From positions 1 to 64,000 of the forward strand of contig NZ_MARB01000006.1 of the NCBI RefSeq assembly GCF_001715975.1: a stretch of DNA of 64,000 nt, written 5' to 3'. Position numbers and translations under genes: made by a program. The stretch comes from Candidatus Thiodiazotropha endolucinida. Lineage in GTDB: Bacteria > Pseudomonadota > Gammaproteobacteria > Chromatiales > Chromatiaceae. This document shows, piece after piece, positions 17,288 through 25,803 of the stretch (position 1 is its first letter; every line of letters starts with the position of its first letter). The notes beneath the pieces are model-generated. The model saw nothing but the letters and a program-made list of their open reading frames with translations. It had not been told where the DNA came from and made no database searches.

Positions 17288-17679
17288 TGTTCGATATACT
17301 GATTACGTCTGTAAATAATATAAACTGCAAGAAATAAATCAAATCCAATACATAGGTTAGGGTACCATGAGGGGACGAAAAAAATATGCTCACTAGAATG
17401 GAGGCCTATATCCCATATAACATGTGCAGCCCATCCGAGAGCAAGGAACCAAATTGACTTTTTTATTCCTAGATAAGCAGCTATAGCAAATATAGCAACT
17501 CCCAGAAGTTCTATTATTGCCCATTCTATTTCTGAGTTAAAGATGGCGAAAAAGACGTATATAAAAGCTACCGCAACCAATCCAAGGCCAAGTGTTTTTT
17601 GCCATTTCTGATGGGGTAGTTTTTCAAGCAAATAAATAAAAGGTACAGCTAGTAATATTCCTAGGATGATAGCAATCAC
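17284..17679 (-). CDS. Small four-helix membrane protein, DUF6010-like
   Basis: A 131-residue protein of four to five hydrophobic helices with a conserved-looking GWAAHVIWDIGLHS, then FVPSWYPNLCIGFDL. The HxxWD and WYP pattern resembles small DUF6010-type membrane proteins, assigned with moderate confidence. Function is unknown. It is convergent with, and overlaps by 4 nt, the phosphopantetheinyl transferase gene, and shares its AT-rich composition and flanking direct repeats. Confidence 0.7.
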   Translation of the reverse strand: MIAIILGILLAVPFIYLLEKLPHQKWQKTLGLGLVAVAFIYVFFAIFNSEIEWAIIELLGVAIFAIAAYLGIKKSIWFLALGWAAHVIWDIGLHSSEHIFFVPSWYPNLCIGFDLFLAVYIIYRRNQYIEH

Positions 17680-17725
17680 GTTCTATAAGGTGTGCCAAAA
17701 AAGTTACCTGATTACCTATAAACCT

Positions 17726-17776
17726 CACATATCTTGTCAGGGGCAATGTAGTAATTTACAGGTGTCCCATCTTACT
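17726..17776 (+). repeat. 51-bp direct repeat, copy 2
   Basis: This matches 16048-16098 at 50 of 51 positions in the same orientation. No transposase fragment follows this copy. It could be a solo insertion-element end or one side of a duplicated target. Confidence 0.75.
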
Positions 17777-18111
17777 CCCTGTTGTTAAGCTAGCAAACAG
17801 GTAAACTGCGTTGCGTGCCTTCTGCGCTCCGCTTGGACATCTGGCTGTCACGCAGCCAGACACCTGTCGCCAAGGCGTAAGCGTAACGAGTTAGCCAAAA
17901 AAGTGGGCACCCGGGCTTCCCCAATTTGATAGCCTATCTGAAACTGCCGGTGTCAAACAACAAAAATGATTATCCAATTAACCCGAAGATCAACGCGCCA
18001 CTAAAGATATGTAACCCGAGATTTACGGCATGCAACGTAATGCAGGAGATATATTAATAAAGACAAGTCCTTTGTATTATTACCAGGACGATATTTGCGT
18101 ATTCTGCTGAC
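17777..18111. other. Non-coding stretch with a strong hairpin
   Basis: No gene is seen. TCTGGCTG (17840-17847) pairs perfectly with CAGCCAGA (17853-17860) around a 5-nt loop, within a GC-rich island of about 110 nt. It may be the end of a decayed mobile element or a small structured RNA. Nothing decides between these. Confidence 0.35.
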
Positions 18112-18585
18112 ATGTTGAGTATTGAACTACTGGCTGACCATCCTGAAGCTATTCCTATCCTCAAGGATCTGTTCGAGTCGGAATGGGAACCTTATTATGG
18201 AAGATCCGGTCCGGGTGATGCGGAAGCGGATTTGAGGCGCTCTGCCAATCGAAGTCAACTGCCGATTGCGGTGGTTGCTGTTGAAAATGGCACTTTCTGT
18301 GGAACGGCTGCATTGAAAATGGAGTCGGTGACCACCTATCAAGACTATTCGCCATGGCTTGCCGCTCTTGTTGTCGCTCCGGCCTATCGCAATCGGGGGA
18401 TTGGCGAGCAGCTGATCATTAAAATTGAACAGCTGGCCAAAACGCATGGATACAGGGAAATCTACGTTGGCACCGGTAAATCATCGGGTATGTCCGAGGC
18501 TGCGCTGAAGAAAAGAGGATGGAAGTTTTTGGATAAAAGCGATTATTTTGTTTCTGAAGTATGTGTGCATGTAAAAATACTTTAA
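18112..18585 (+). CDS. GNAT family N-acetyltransferase
   Basis: A 157-residue single-domain acetyltransferase. Motif A is clear: LAALVVAPAYRNRGIGEQLI, containing the R-x-x-G-I-G acetyl-CoA pyrophosphate loop. It is followed by YREIYVGTG and a C-terminal Y-x-x-x-G-W-like segment, AALKKRGWKF. Substrate is not predictable. It stands alone, convergent with the following lipoprotein gene. Confidence 0.88.
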   Translation: MLSIELLADHPEAIPILKDLFESEWEPYYGRSGPGDAEADLRRSANRSQLPIAVVAVENGTFCGTAALKMESVTTYQDYSPWLAALVVAPAYRNRGIGEQLIIKIEQLAKTHGYREIYVGTGKSSGMSEAALKKRGWKFLDKSDYFVSEVCVHVKIL

Positions 18586-18634
18586 TTCCTGTCGGCCGTC
18601 TTACTGAGGAATTACCCAGGTCACGACACTATTT

Positions 18635-19024
18635 CTATTTCTCCATGCACTGCTCGATAACGATCCGGTTATAGGCCGCAGCGTATTCCGATGCGCGTTG
18701 AATGAGTTTCAGGTGGGTGTCGCCAAACACGGTATCGGTGGAGCCCTCCAGATAGCGGATGCCACAGATACTCTTGGCCTTGGAGATCAATCCCGGTTCT
18801 ATGCCGGGCAAAATGGTTGTACGGGAGGCCATGGCCATCAAGCGTTTGTCACCCTTGCCCAGTGCCTCGGCCGCACTTTTGTCCGGGTTGGCGTCCTTTA
18901 CCCACAACAGCGACTCAACCGCTTTTTTCTCTTCAGGTGAGAGTTGACTCATATCGATACCTTCCATCTCCTGGCAAGCGGTGAATACGAGTGCAAGAAG
19001 TAGCAGCAAAATGGTTGATTTCAC
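18635..19024 (-). CDS. Small lipoprotein, unknown
   Basis: A 129-residue protein with a lipoprotein signal (lipobox FTAC, Cys17) and a mature domain beginning EMEGIDMSQLSPEEKKAV. Three further cysteines are visible, one in KSICGIRYLEG and one in the C-terminal QCMEK. Function is unknown. It overlaps the rhombosortase gene by 4 nt (ATGA) and is the last gene of the hemA-led minus-strand run. Confidence 0.8.
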   Translation of the reverse strand: MKSTILLLLLALVFTACQEMEGIDMSQLSPEEKKAVESLLWVKDANPDKSAAEALGKGDKRLMAMASRTTILPGIEPGLISKAKSICGIRYLEGSTDTVFGDTHLKLIQRASEYAAAYNRIVIEQCMEK

Positions 19025-19617
19025 CTGGTCTCCTCAACTACGAGTTTTAACACAACAGACCCCAGGCTCCATAGTATGACGCCAGTGACCGCGCCGTAAA
19101 GATGGGCGTCGACGATTACGCTTCCCGCGGCCAATGATTCACTGCCCGGCAAAGGGCCCTGCCACTGTTCCCAAATCAGCTTTATAACAACAAAGGTCAG
19201 AATGAAAAAAGAGACACCCGGTTGCTCCCTCAGCTGTTTCAATGCCCCCCAACACAACAGACCATGCAGCACACCGGACAGACCTCTATACCAGGTGACT
19301 TCGGGTGAGAACAGCCACAACCCGATGCTGGTGCCGAGGATCAGCAGAACAAGCAGGATCATACAGCGCAGTGGTGGCTGGGTTTTCGGAAACAGGGCCA
19401 GGATAAGCCAGAAACCGGCCAGGTTCATGATCAGATGTCCCCAGCCAAGATGTGTCAGATGGGCGCTGAAGAGACGCCATAACTCACCATCAGTGATATG
19501 AATACGCTGGTACTGTAGCTTGGTTATGAACGATTCCGGCAATAGGGCGATCAGCACACAGACAAGACTGAAAAGCAGTGGGCAGATGTGTCGCCGAAGT
19601 ATGGATTCTGCCTTCAC
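19021..19617 (-). CDS. rrtA: Rhombosortase (rhomboid-type protease)
   Basis: A 198-residue, six-helix rhomboid-fold membrane protease. Catalytic features: HLTHLGWGHLIMNLAG (His53, His61, Asn65), the nucleophile Ser114 in YRGLSGVLHG, and His172 in VDAHLYGA. Its short length and the GLSGVLHG motif place it with rhombosortases, which cleave proteins bearing a C-terminal GlyGly-CTERM signal. No such substrate was noticed in the window. It lies between moeB (6 nt away) and a lipoprotein gene it overlaps by 4 nt. Confidence 0.87.
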   Translation of the reverse strand: MKAESILRRHICPLLFSLVCVLIALLPESFITKLQYQRIHITDGELWRLFSAHLTHLGWGHLIMNLAGFWLILALFPKTQPPLRCMILLVLLILGTSIGLWLFSPEVTWYRGLSGVLHGLLCWGALKQLREQPGVSFFILTFVVIKLIWEQWQGPLPGSESLAAGSVIVDAHLYGAVTGVILWSLGSVVLKLVVEETR

Positions 19618-19623
19618 CCCAGA

Positions 19624-20370
19624 TTATCCTGCCGTTCCGCAAACCGGGCAGGCGGGATCGGCGGTGAGGCGCAGGGTGCGCCACTCCATCTCCAGGGCAT
19701 CCAGCAGCAACAACCTGCCATGCAACGTCTTGCCGGCCCCGGTCAGCTGCTTGATGGCTTCAATGGCCTGCAGGCTGCCGATCACGCCGACCAGCGGGGC
19801 GAGCACACCGTTTGCGGAACAGGTCTCATCCATCTCTCCCTCATCCGGATAGAGGCAGTGGTAGCAGGGCCCTCCCGACTCGCCGGTGAAGACACTGATC
19901 TGGCCCTCCATGCGGATTGCGGCGCCTGAGACCAGGGGTGTTCCCGTCTCGTAACAGGCCTTGTTGATGGCGAAACGGGTTGCGAAGTTGTCGGTGCCGT
20001 CGAGTATAAGGTCGGCCTTTTCTATCTGCTGCCTTAGGTCGGCTTCATCCAGTTGTTTGGGTACGGTCTCCACCCGGCATTCCGGGTTCAGGGCCAGCAG
20101 GGACTCGCGGGCAGAATCCACCTTCAGGTCGCCGATACGGTCAGTGGTATGCACGATTTGCCGTTGCAGATTGGTCAGATCGACCTGGTCGAAGTCGACC
20201 AGCACCAGGGTTCCCACACCCGCTGCAGCCAGATACATGGCGGCCGGGGAGCCGAGTCCGCCCAGGCCTACGATGAGCACCCGGGCATTGAGGAGTCTCT
20301 CCTGCCCTTCGATGCCGATTGAGGGAAGCATGATCTGTCGGCTGTAACGCAGCAATTGGTCATCGTTCAT
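19624..20370 (-). CDS. moeB: Molybdopterin-synthase adenylyltransferase
   Basis: A 248-residue E1-like enzyme that adenylates the C-terminus of MoaD (or a ThiS-like carrier). It has the nucleotide-binding GLGGLGS near residue 35, VDFDQVDLTNLQRQ, DGTDNFATR, and two zinc-binding cysteine pairs: CYHC near 170 and CPVC near the C-terminus. The length fits MoeB without a rhodanese fusion. It follows the prmC region in a co-oriented run, a placement found in other gammaproteobacteria. Confidence 0.92.
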   Translation of the reverse strand: MNDDQLLRYSRQIMLPSIGIEGQERLLNARVLIVGLGGLGSPAAMYLAAAGVGTLVLVDFDQVDLTNLQRQIVHTTDRIGDLKVDSARESLLALNPECRVETVPKQLDEADLRQQIEKADLILDGTDNFATRFAINKACYETGTPLVSGAAIRMEGQISVFTGESGGPCYHCLYPDEGEMDETCSANGVLAPLVGVIGSLQAIEAIKQLTGAGKTLHGRLLLLDALEMEWRTLRLTADPACPVCGTAG

Positions 20371-20460
20371 TGTGAATGGGTCCAGGCTCTAATGTGGCGG
20401 CTGAATGGTTACAGGGATATAGACCATCTGTCGAGTCCGAAAGTATAGAATCCGGATCGG

Positions 20461-20871
20461 TCAGAGGTATTTACGCCAATGTTCCGGGCGTTGATCCCGT
20501 AGCTTGTGATTCATGCGTTGATACCGGTCGGCGAAGATCATGCGGGTACATTTGGAGTCGCTTCGGTTGCAACCCAGATTGACCCGTTCGGTCTCTTCCG
20601 TGTAGTGATAGAGGGCGCGTTTGAGGCGATAGAGCAGGCGGTTGTCGATATGCAGACCCATTGCCGTCAACCCTGTCTCTATCTGTTCCAGGGAGACCTC
20701 TATTAGCTGATAGCTGACATGTAGATGGGTTGCGGAGCAGGGGGTAGCTTTCAGAATACCCTCCACATCCGCAAGCAGCAAAGCCGCAGTCGCAGCCTGA
20801 TTGGGGTCCGGGTGGAGTTCGGCAAAGTGAATGTCCCGGTTTTTCACTAAGTCGTGAGGGTTATCACCCAT
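20461..20871 (-). CDS. Conserved-looking hypothetical protein
   Basis: A 136-residue soluble protein I do not recognise. It has an Ala/Leu-rich segment (NQAATAALLLADVEG), a YQLIEVSLEQIETGL strand-helix region, and a basic C-terminus (RYQRMNHKLRDQRPEHW) with two cysteines. ATG 20871 is chosen because AGGA lies about 10 nt upstream; a TTG at 20880 is the alternative. It lies between prmC and moeB in the same direction. The alternating helix/strand pattern could be a ferredoxin-like or heavy-metal-type fold, but this is unsupported. Confidence 0.7.
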   Translation of the reverse strand: MGDNPHDLVKNRDIHFAELHPDPNQAATAALLLADVEGILKATPCSATHLHVSYQLIEVSLEQIETGLTAMGLHIDNRLLYRLKRALYHYTEETERVNLGCNRSDSKCTRMIFADRYQRMNHKLRDQRPEHWRKYL

Positions 20872-21057
20872 ACATGGCAATCCTAACTAATGCGCTGAAA
20901 TAATCAAGCAGGCGGACTGGACGTTGCCATACCTCATAGCGTCTCGTTCCCACCCTACGCCTAGTTACGAAAGAGATTTACAGTCGAGCGCTCATCGTCG
21001 CGGATTCATGCCAGTCATTTGATCAGAGGGTACGGTTTGGCTCGCCGCGCGGTTTGT

Positions 21058-21975
21058 CTAATCATTTGTCTCTTTACCAATGAGGTGGCTGAGCGTCAGG
21101 TACCAGTTGTGCCCATTATTCTCGATGCCTAATAGCTGGGCTTCAGTGACTCGGGGGTGCCCGGATAGGTCTGGATGGGTCGCTATGTGGGTGAAACCTG
21201 CGGATTGCAGCAGGTTTTGCACCGCATCCGCCTGTTGATAGCCATGCTCCAACAGGAGCCAGCCATTTGGTTTCAGATAGCCGGCGCTGACCTGGCGGAT
21301 GATGGTTCTGATGGCGTTCAAACCATCACTACCCGAGATCAAAGCCTGCTCCGGTTCCCGTGGTAGATCCCCCTGGTGGAGATGCTGATCGCCGGCCTCG
21401 ATGTAGGGGGGATTGCTTACGATCAGGTCATAGGTTTCATCTGCTGGCAGTGCCTCGCACCAGCTGCCATGGAGGAAGGTGATCCGGTCAATCCCAAGCC
21501 GTTGGCTGTTCTCTCTGGCTTGCGCCAGTGCCTTGGCTGAAATATCGGTGGCAACTATTCCCGCATCCGGCAGTTCGCCCGCCAGCGCCAGGGCAATGGC
21601 GCCACTACCGGTGCCGAGGTCAACAATCCTTGGCCGGGATATATGCTGGAGGTGATGGAGTGAGCGCTCCACCAGCAACTCCGTTTCGGGGCGGGGTATG
21701 AGGGTGTCGGGATTGACCTCCAGCGACAGGGACCAGAACTCCCGCGTTCCCGTAATGTAGGCGATCGGTTCATGAGACAGCCGCCGTTCCACCAGCTTCG
21801 TGTATTGTTGATACTGATCGGAGGGGAGTTCCAATTCCGGCCAGGCATACAGATAGCTGCGCGGTTTATCGAGGATGTGGCATAACAGCAGGGCTGCCTC
21901 CAGCTCGGAATTGACACCGGGAAGTGTGTTGAGGGTCTGTTGTGCCGATTGCAGGGCCTGTTGCAGGGTGGTCAT
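21058..21975 (-). CDS. prmC: Release factor glutamine methyltransferase
   Basis: A 305-residue PrmC, which methylates the Gln of the GGQ motif in RF1 and RF2. It has an N-terminal helical domain, the SAM-binding VDLGTGSGAIALALA, and the catalytic VSNPPYIE. It follows prfA by 17 nt, so enzyme and substrate are co-expressed. It is about 25 residues longer at the C-terminus than E. coli PrmC. Confidence 0.95.
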   Translation of the reverse strand: MTTLQQALQSAQQTLNTLPGVNSELEAALLLCHILDKPRSYLYAWPELELPSDQYQQYTKLVERRLSHEPIAYITGTREFWSLSLEVNPDTLIPRPETELLVERSLHHLQHISRPRIVDLGTGSGAIALALAGELPDAGIVATDISAKALAQARENSQRLGIDRITFLHGSWCEALPADETYDLIVSNPPYIEAGDQHLHQGDLPREPEQALISGSDGLNAIRTIIRQVSAGYLKPNGWLLLEHGYQQADAVQNLLQSAGFTHIATHPDLSGHPRVTEAQLLGIENNGHNWYLTLSHLIGKETND

Positions 21976-21992
21976 GGCGTGTCCCGGCCATT

Positions 21993-23072
21993 TCAGGCTT
22001 CACCCATGGCGGCCAGGGCCTCCACCTGCTGTTCCCGCAGCAGGGGTTCTATGACCTGGTCCAGGGATCCGGTCATCACCTCATCCAGCTTGTAGAGGGT
22101 CAGATTGATACGATGGTCTGTGAGTCGGTTCTGAGGGAAGTTGTAGGTACGGATGCGTTCCGAGCGGTCGCCGCTGCCGACCTGGAGTTTACGCGAGCTG
22201 GCCTGCTCGTTGACGATCTTTTCCTGGGCCTGGGAGAGCAGCTTCGCCTGCAGCAGTGACATGGCCCTGGCCTTGTTCTTGTGCTGGGAGCGTTCATCCT
22301 GGCACTCCACCACGATGCCGCTGGGCAGGTGGGTCAGGCGTACCGCCGAGTCAGTTTTATTGACGTGTTGCCCGCCGGCACCGGAGGCGCGATAGGTGTC
22401 GATGCGCAGATCGTTACTATTGATATCCACATCGTCAATCTCCTCCGCTTCGGGCAGTATCGCCACGGTACAGGCGGAGGTGTGAATCCGTCCCTGGGAT
22501 TCTGTCTCCGGAACCCGCTGTACGCGATGAGTTCCAGACTCGAATTTCAAGCGGGAGTAGACGGCATTGCCGCTGATACGGCACACCACCTCCTTGTAGC
22601 CGCCATGTTCGCCCGGGCTCTCGCTGATGGTTTCGGTCTGCCACTGCTGGGTCTCCGCGTAGCGCAGATACATGCGGTAGAGGTCGCTGGCAAACAGTGC
22701 TGCCTCGGCACCGCCGGTACCGGCACGGACCTCGAGAAAAACATTCCGCTGATCGTTCGGATCGGCAGGTATCAGCAGCAGTTGCAGTTCCGGCTCCAGA
22801 CGCTCCTTGGTCTCTTGTGCCGCGGCCAGCTCCTCCTTGGCGAGTGGTGCCATTTCGGGGTCGTCCATCATCTCCTGGGCGGCCGCTACATCCCCTTCCG
22901 CATCCACGTAGTCCTTATAGGCCTCAACCACCGGCTCCAATTGGGCATACTCCCGCCCCAGATCGCGAAACTGGTTCTGATGGCTCTGAATTTCCGGATC
23001 GGCGAGGAGTGCGGTGATCTCTTCGAAGCGCTCTGCGATCCGGTCCAACTTGCCGCGCAGTGAAGGCTTCAT
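21993..23072 (-). CDS. prfA: Peptide chain release factor 1
   Basis: A 359-residue RF1 recognising UAA and UAG. It has the peptidyl-hydrolase motif [18 protein letters not shown] and a PxT codon-reading region as PET in [13 protein letters not shown]. Length is as in the family. The start overlaps the hemA stop by 4 nt. Because RF1 reads UAG, it bears on the amber codon found at 34709 in this window. Confidence 0.97.
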   Translation of the reverse strand: MKPSLRGKLDRIAERFEEITALLADPEIQSHQNQFRDLGREYAQLEPVVEAYKDYVDAEGDVAAAQEMMDDPEMAPLAKEELAAAQETKERLEPELQLLLIPADPNDQRNVFLEVRAGTGGAEAALFASDLYRMYLRYAETQQWQTETISESPGEHGGYKEVVCRISGNAVYSRLKFESGTHRVQRVPETESQGRIHTSACTVAILPEAEEIDDVDINSNDLRIDTYRASGAGGQHVNKTDSAVRLTHLPSGIVVECQDERSQHKNKARAMSLLQAKLLSQAQEKIVNEQASSRKLQVGSGDRSERIRTYNFPQNRLTDHRINLTLYKLDEVMTGSLDQVIEPLLREQQVEALAAMGEA

Positions 23073-24337
23073 GATTTGTTTTCTGATTTATTGAGCTGAA
23101 AAAGCGTATTGGCCGCTTCGAGCAGCTCCACCTGTCCGTTGAATCCGGCCTGACGCATCTGGGCGCTGGGATTATGTAATAATTTGTTGGTGAGGGTATG
23201 TGCCATGAATTGCATCACCTCCTCGGGAGACTTACCCTTGGCAAGCTGCTGCAGGGCCTTCTGCATCACTTCATCCCGCAACCGTTCGGCATAGCTGCGA
23301 TAATCCTGTATCAGTCCCACGGCATCCAGGGAGCGCAGCCACCCCATATATTCCCCAACATAGTGATCGATGATCTCCTCCGCCTGTTCGGCTGCCTCCT
23401 CCCTGGAGCGCATGTTCTCCTGGATCACCTCGTCCAGATCATCCACCGTGTAGAGATAGATATCACTCAGATCCGCCACTTCCGGCTCGATATCCCGTGG
23501 CACGGCGATATCGACCATGAAGATCGGGCTGTGTCTGCGCTCCTTGAGGGCGCTTTCGACACTCCCCTTTCCCAGTACCGGCAGGGGACTGGCGGTGGAG
23601 GAGATCACGATATCCGCCTCGGCCAGGTGTCTGCTCAATTCGGTCAGGGCAATGGCGTAGCCGTCGAATTGTGCCGCCAGGTTGTGCGCCCGCTCCACGG
23701 TGCGGTTGGCGACGATGATGCGCCCGATTCCGTGCTGATTGAGGTGACGGGCAGCCAGTTCGATGGTCTCGCCCGCGCCGATCAGCAGGGCTGTCTGTTT
23801 CGACAGATCGCTGAAGATCTGTTTGGCCAGGCTGACCGCTGCAAACGCCACCGATACCGGGCTGTTGCCGATCGCGGTATCGGTACGGATCTGTTTCGCG
23901 GCGGAGAAGGCATGCTGGAAGAGTTTGAACAGCATTTTACCGGTGGTTCCGGCGTCGGTGGCAGTCTGGAAGGCGGCCTTGACCTGTCCCAGGATCTGCG
24001 GTTCGCCCAGTACCAGTGAATCCAGGCCACAGGATACCCGCAGCAGGTGTTTGACGGCATCCAGCCCGAAATGGCTGTAGAGATAAGGGGAGACACGGTC
24101 CTCACCTATGCCGTGAAAGCGGCTGATCCAATCAGCCAAAGGCTCATGGTCCTTTTGATTGATGGAGCAGTAGACCTCGGTACGATTGCAGGTGGAGAGT
24201 ATGACTGTCTCCTCGACCGCCGGATTTTCCTGCAGGCTGCGCAGGGCGCCGACGATGATATCGGGCCCAAAGGTGACCTTCTCGCGGATATCCACGGGGG
24301 CGGTTTTGTGGTTGAGTCCTAGGGCGATTATCGACAT
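23069..24337 (-). CDS. hemA: Glutamyl-tRNA reductase
   Basis: A 422-residue enzyme reducing glutamyl-tRNA to glutamate semialdehyde, the first step of C5 haem synthesis. Signatures are [28 protein letters not shown] with the catalytic Cys, [20 protein letters not shown], and the NADPH-binding [16 protein letters not shown] chose ATG 24337 because the family starts just before LGLNHKTAP; a TTG nine codons upstream is unlikely. It heads the hemA-prfA-prmC run. Confidence 0.96.
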   Translation of the reverse strand: MSIIALGLNHKTAPVDIREKVTFGPDIIVGALRSLQENPAVEETVILSTCNRTEVYCSINQKDHEPLADWISRFHGIGEDRVSPYLYSHFGLDAVKHLLRVSCGLDSLVLGEPQILGQVKAAFQTATDAGTTGKMLFKLFQHAFSAAKQIRTDTAIGNSPVSVAFAAVSLAKQIFSDLSKQTALLIGAGETIELAARHLNQHGIGRIIVANRTVERAHNLAAQFDGYAIALTELSRHLAEADIVISSTASPLPVLGKGSVESALKERRHSPIFMVDIAVPRDIEPEVADLSDIYLYTVDDLDEVIQENMRSREEAAEQAEEIIDHYVGEYMGWLRSLDAVGLIQDYRSYAERLRDEVMQKALQQLAKGKSPEEVMQFMAHTLTNKLLHNPSAQMRQAGFNGQVELLEAANTLFQLNKSENKS

Positions 24338-24683
24338 CCGATACCGGGGGTGATTTCTAAACAAAAAGGAAATTTTGTTATATCAAGGAGTTGAATTCAA
24401 GCTAAAATCAATTTCCACGTTCTCTGCCGCCTCTGAATTGCGCTATTTTGACCAGTTCAGCTTTAAGCAGATCTTAATCTTTGACGTCCATGATTGACAG
24501 GAGCTAAATGATCGGAGACTAAACTGAGGATGACATTTAAGGTTAACCCCGATTGCTAAATGACCGGGTTCTCTGTTATTAATGTGACTTCAAAAACAAG
24601 AATACACTGAATAAGAAATACCTAATTCAATAATATTTGGGGCGGATCTATCCCACAAAACCGTCCATTACAGGAGGATCACT
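24338..24683. other. Divergent intergenic region
   Basis: This stretch separates hemA (minus) from the DUF1329 gene (plus) and must hold promoters for both. It is AT-rich. Weak hexamer matches exist, such as TATAAC on the minus strand near 24376, but none has a convincing partner. An AGGAGG ribosome binding site ends it at about 24672. Confidence 0.4.
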
Positions 24684-25661
24684 ATGCAGGTGCAAAAGTT
24701 CGTGTCCGCGGCAATCACCGGCGGTTTGCTATTTTCCGGCAGTGCCATAGCGGGTGTGGCTAAAGATCTGCCGTTGCCCAGTGGCACGCCGGACGCCAAC
24801 ACCATTGCGGATCAGGTCTATTTCGTCAACCATTTCTATGCCCTGAAGAATTTTGGTATCACCAACAACAACAAGGATCCCAAACGGAGTAACCGGGCAA
24901 TTCCCGGCAAGATCACGGTCATCGTCAATAAATCTGCCGGCAGTAAGCCGACCACCATCACCGTAGAGCGCTATCTGAATAACGAATACAGCGATGGCTC
25001 CACCAATGCGCAGGATATCGCTATCTTTCGCTCCGGTAAGCTGAAAGGCACCGGCATGTTGATCACTGATTACGTCGATGACAACAAGAGCCAATCCTAC
25101 TCTATCTGGCTGCCGGCGCTTCGTAAGATACGCCGATTCGCAGAACCGGCCCACGACGATGCCTGGGGCGGCACCGACTTCACGTTTGGTGACGTGACCC
25201 TGCGCAAACCCAAGGACGAGACACATGAGCTGTTGGGTACTGAAACCTTCAACGACTGCCTTGGCGCCATCGATAAGGCGGAATCGAAGAACAAGTATCT
25301 TCCCAACCCGCCGGATGCGGCCTGCGACCATAAGGGTAAAGAGGTCTACAAGCTGAAGAGCACCACCAAGCGGGAGAATTGGTGGTACGACCATCGTGTG
25401 AGTTATGTTGATACCAAGACCTTCGCCGACTATCGAACCGAATATTTCAAGGGCGGCGAAAAGGTTAAAGTGATCGATCGTGACTGGAAGTCTCTCGATA
25501 AGGACGATCCACGTGCCCAATTTTGGGGTTACTGGTACGGCAAGACCTTCTCGACAGGTCTTGAAACCTGGGCAGTGATCCCCAAGGAGATCGTACAGCA
25601 CGACCAGGGATGGCAGTCCGATTTTTGGTCAGAGAAGACCCTGAGAAAAATAAAACGCTAA
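24684..25661 (+). CDS. DUF1329-like periplasmic lipid-carrier protein
   Basis: A 325-residue exported protein with a signal peptide ending about residue 23 (GSAIAG). The mature part has the beta-sheet pattern of outer-membrane lipoprotein-sorting proteins of the DUF1329/LolA-like kind: SQSYSIWLPALRKIRRFAEP and AWGGTDFTFGDV. Two Cys (NDCLG, AACDH) may form a disulfide. AGGAGG lies 8 nt before the ATG. It leads a cluster with a DUF1302 barrel and an RND transporter, a combination found repeatedly in proteobacteria and thought to move hydrophobic molecules through the envelope. The cargo is unknown. Confidence 0.82.
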   Translation: MQVQKFVSAAITGGLLFSGSAIAGVAKDLPLPSGTPDANTIADQVYFVNHFYALKNFGITNNNKDPKRSNRAIPGKITVIVNKSAGSKPTTITVERYLNNEYSDGSTNAQDIAIFRSGKLKGTGMLITDYVDDNKSQSYSIWLPALRKIRRFAEPAHDDAWGGTDFTFGDVTLRKPKDETHELLGTETFNDCLGAIDKAESKNKYLPNPPDAACDHKGKEVYKLKSTTKRENWWYDHRVSYVDTKTFADYRTEYFKGGEKVKVIDRDWKSLDKDDPRAQFWGYWYGKTFSTGLETWAVIPKEIVQHDQGWQSDFWSEKTLRKIKR

Positions 25662-25670
25662 ACATAAAAT

Positions 25671-25697
25671 GGATGTGCCTGCTGTGCAGGCACATCC
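25671..25697 (+). terminator. 12-bp hairpin between DUF1329 and DUF1302 genes
   Basis: GGATGTGCCTGC pairs perfectly with GCAGGCACATCC across a TGT loop, ending 36 nt after the DUF1329 stop. It is followed by AACAAAAACC rather than a T-run. It is therefore more likely an attenuator or mRNA-stability hairpin that sets higher levels of the first gene than a full terminator. Confidence 0.6.
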
Positions 25698-25803
25698 AAC
25701 AAAAACCGGCTTGCCTGGAATTGGCGGCCATACACATCATCGAATCCGGCAAAGAGTGACTATGAGGGCTGCCGGCTATCGTTGAACCCGGGAGGAACCA
25801 TTC

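Noticed and set aside
24729-25601. A 290-codon minus-strand open frame
   Set aside because: It is antisense to the DUF1329 gene, which has a signal peptide and family motifs.
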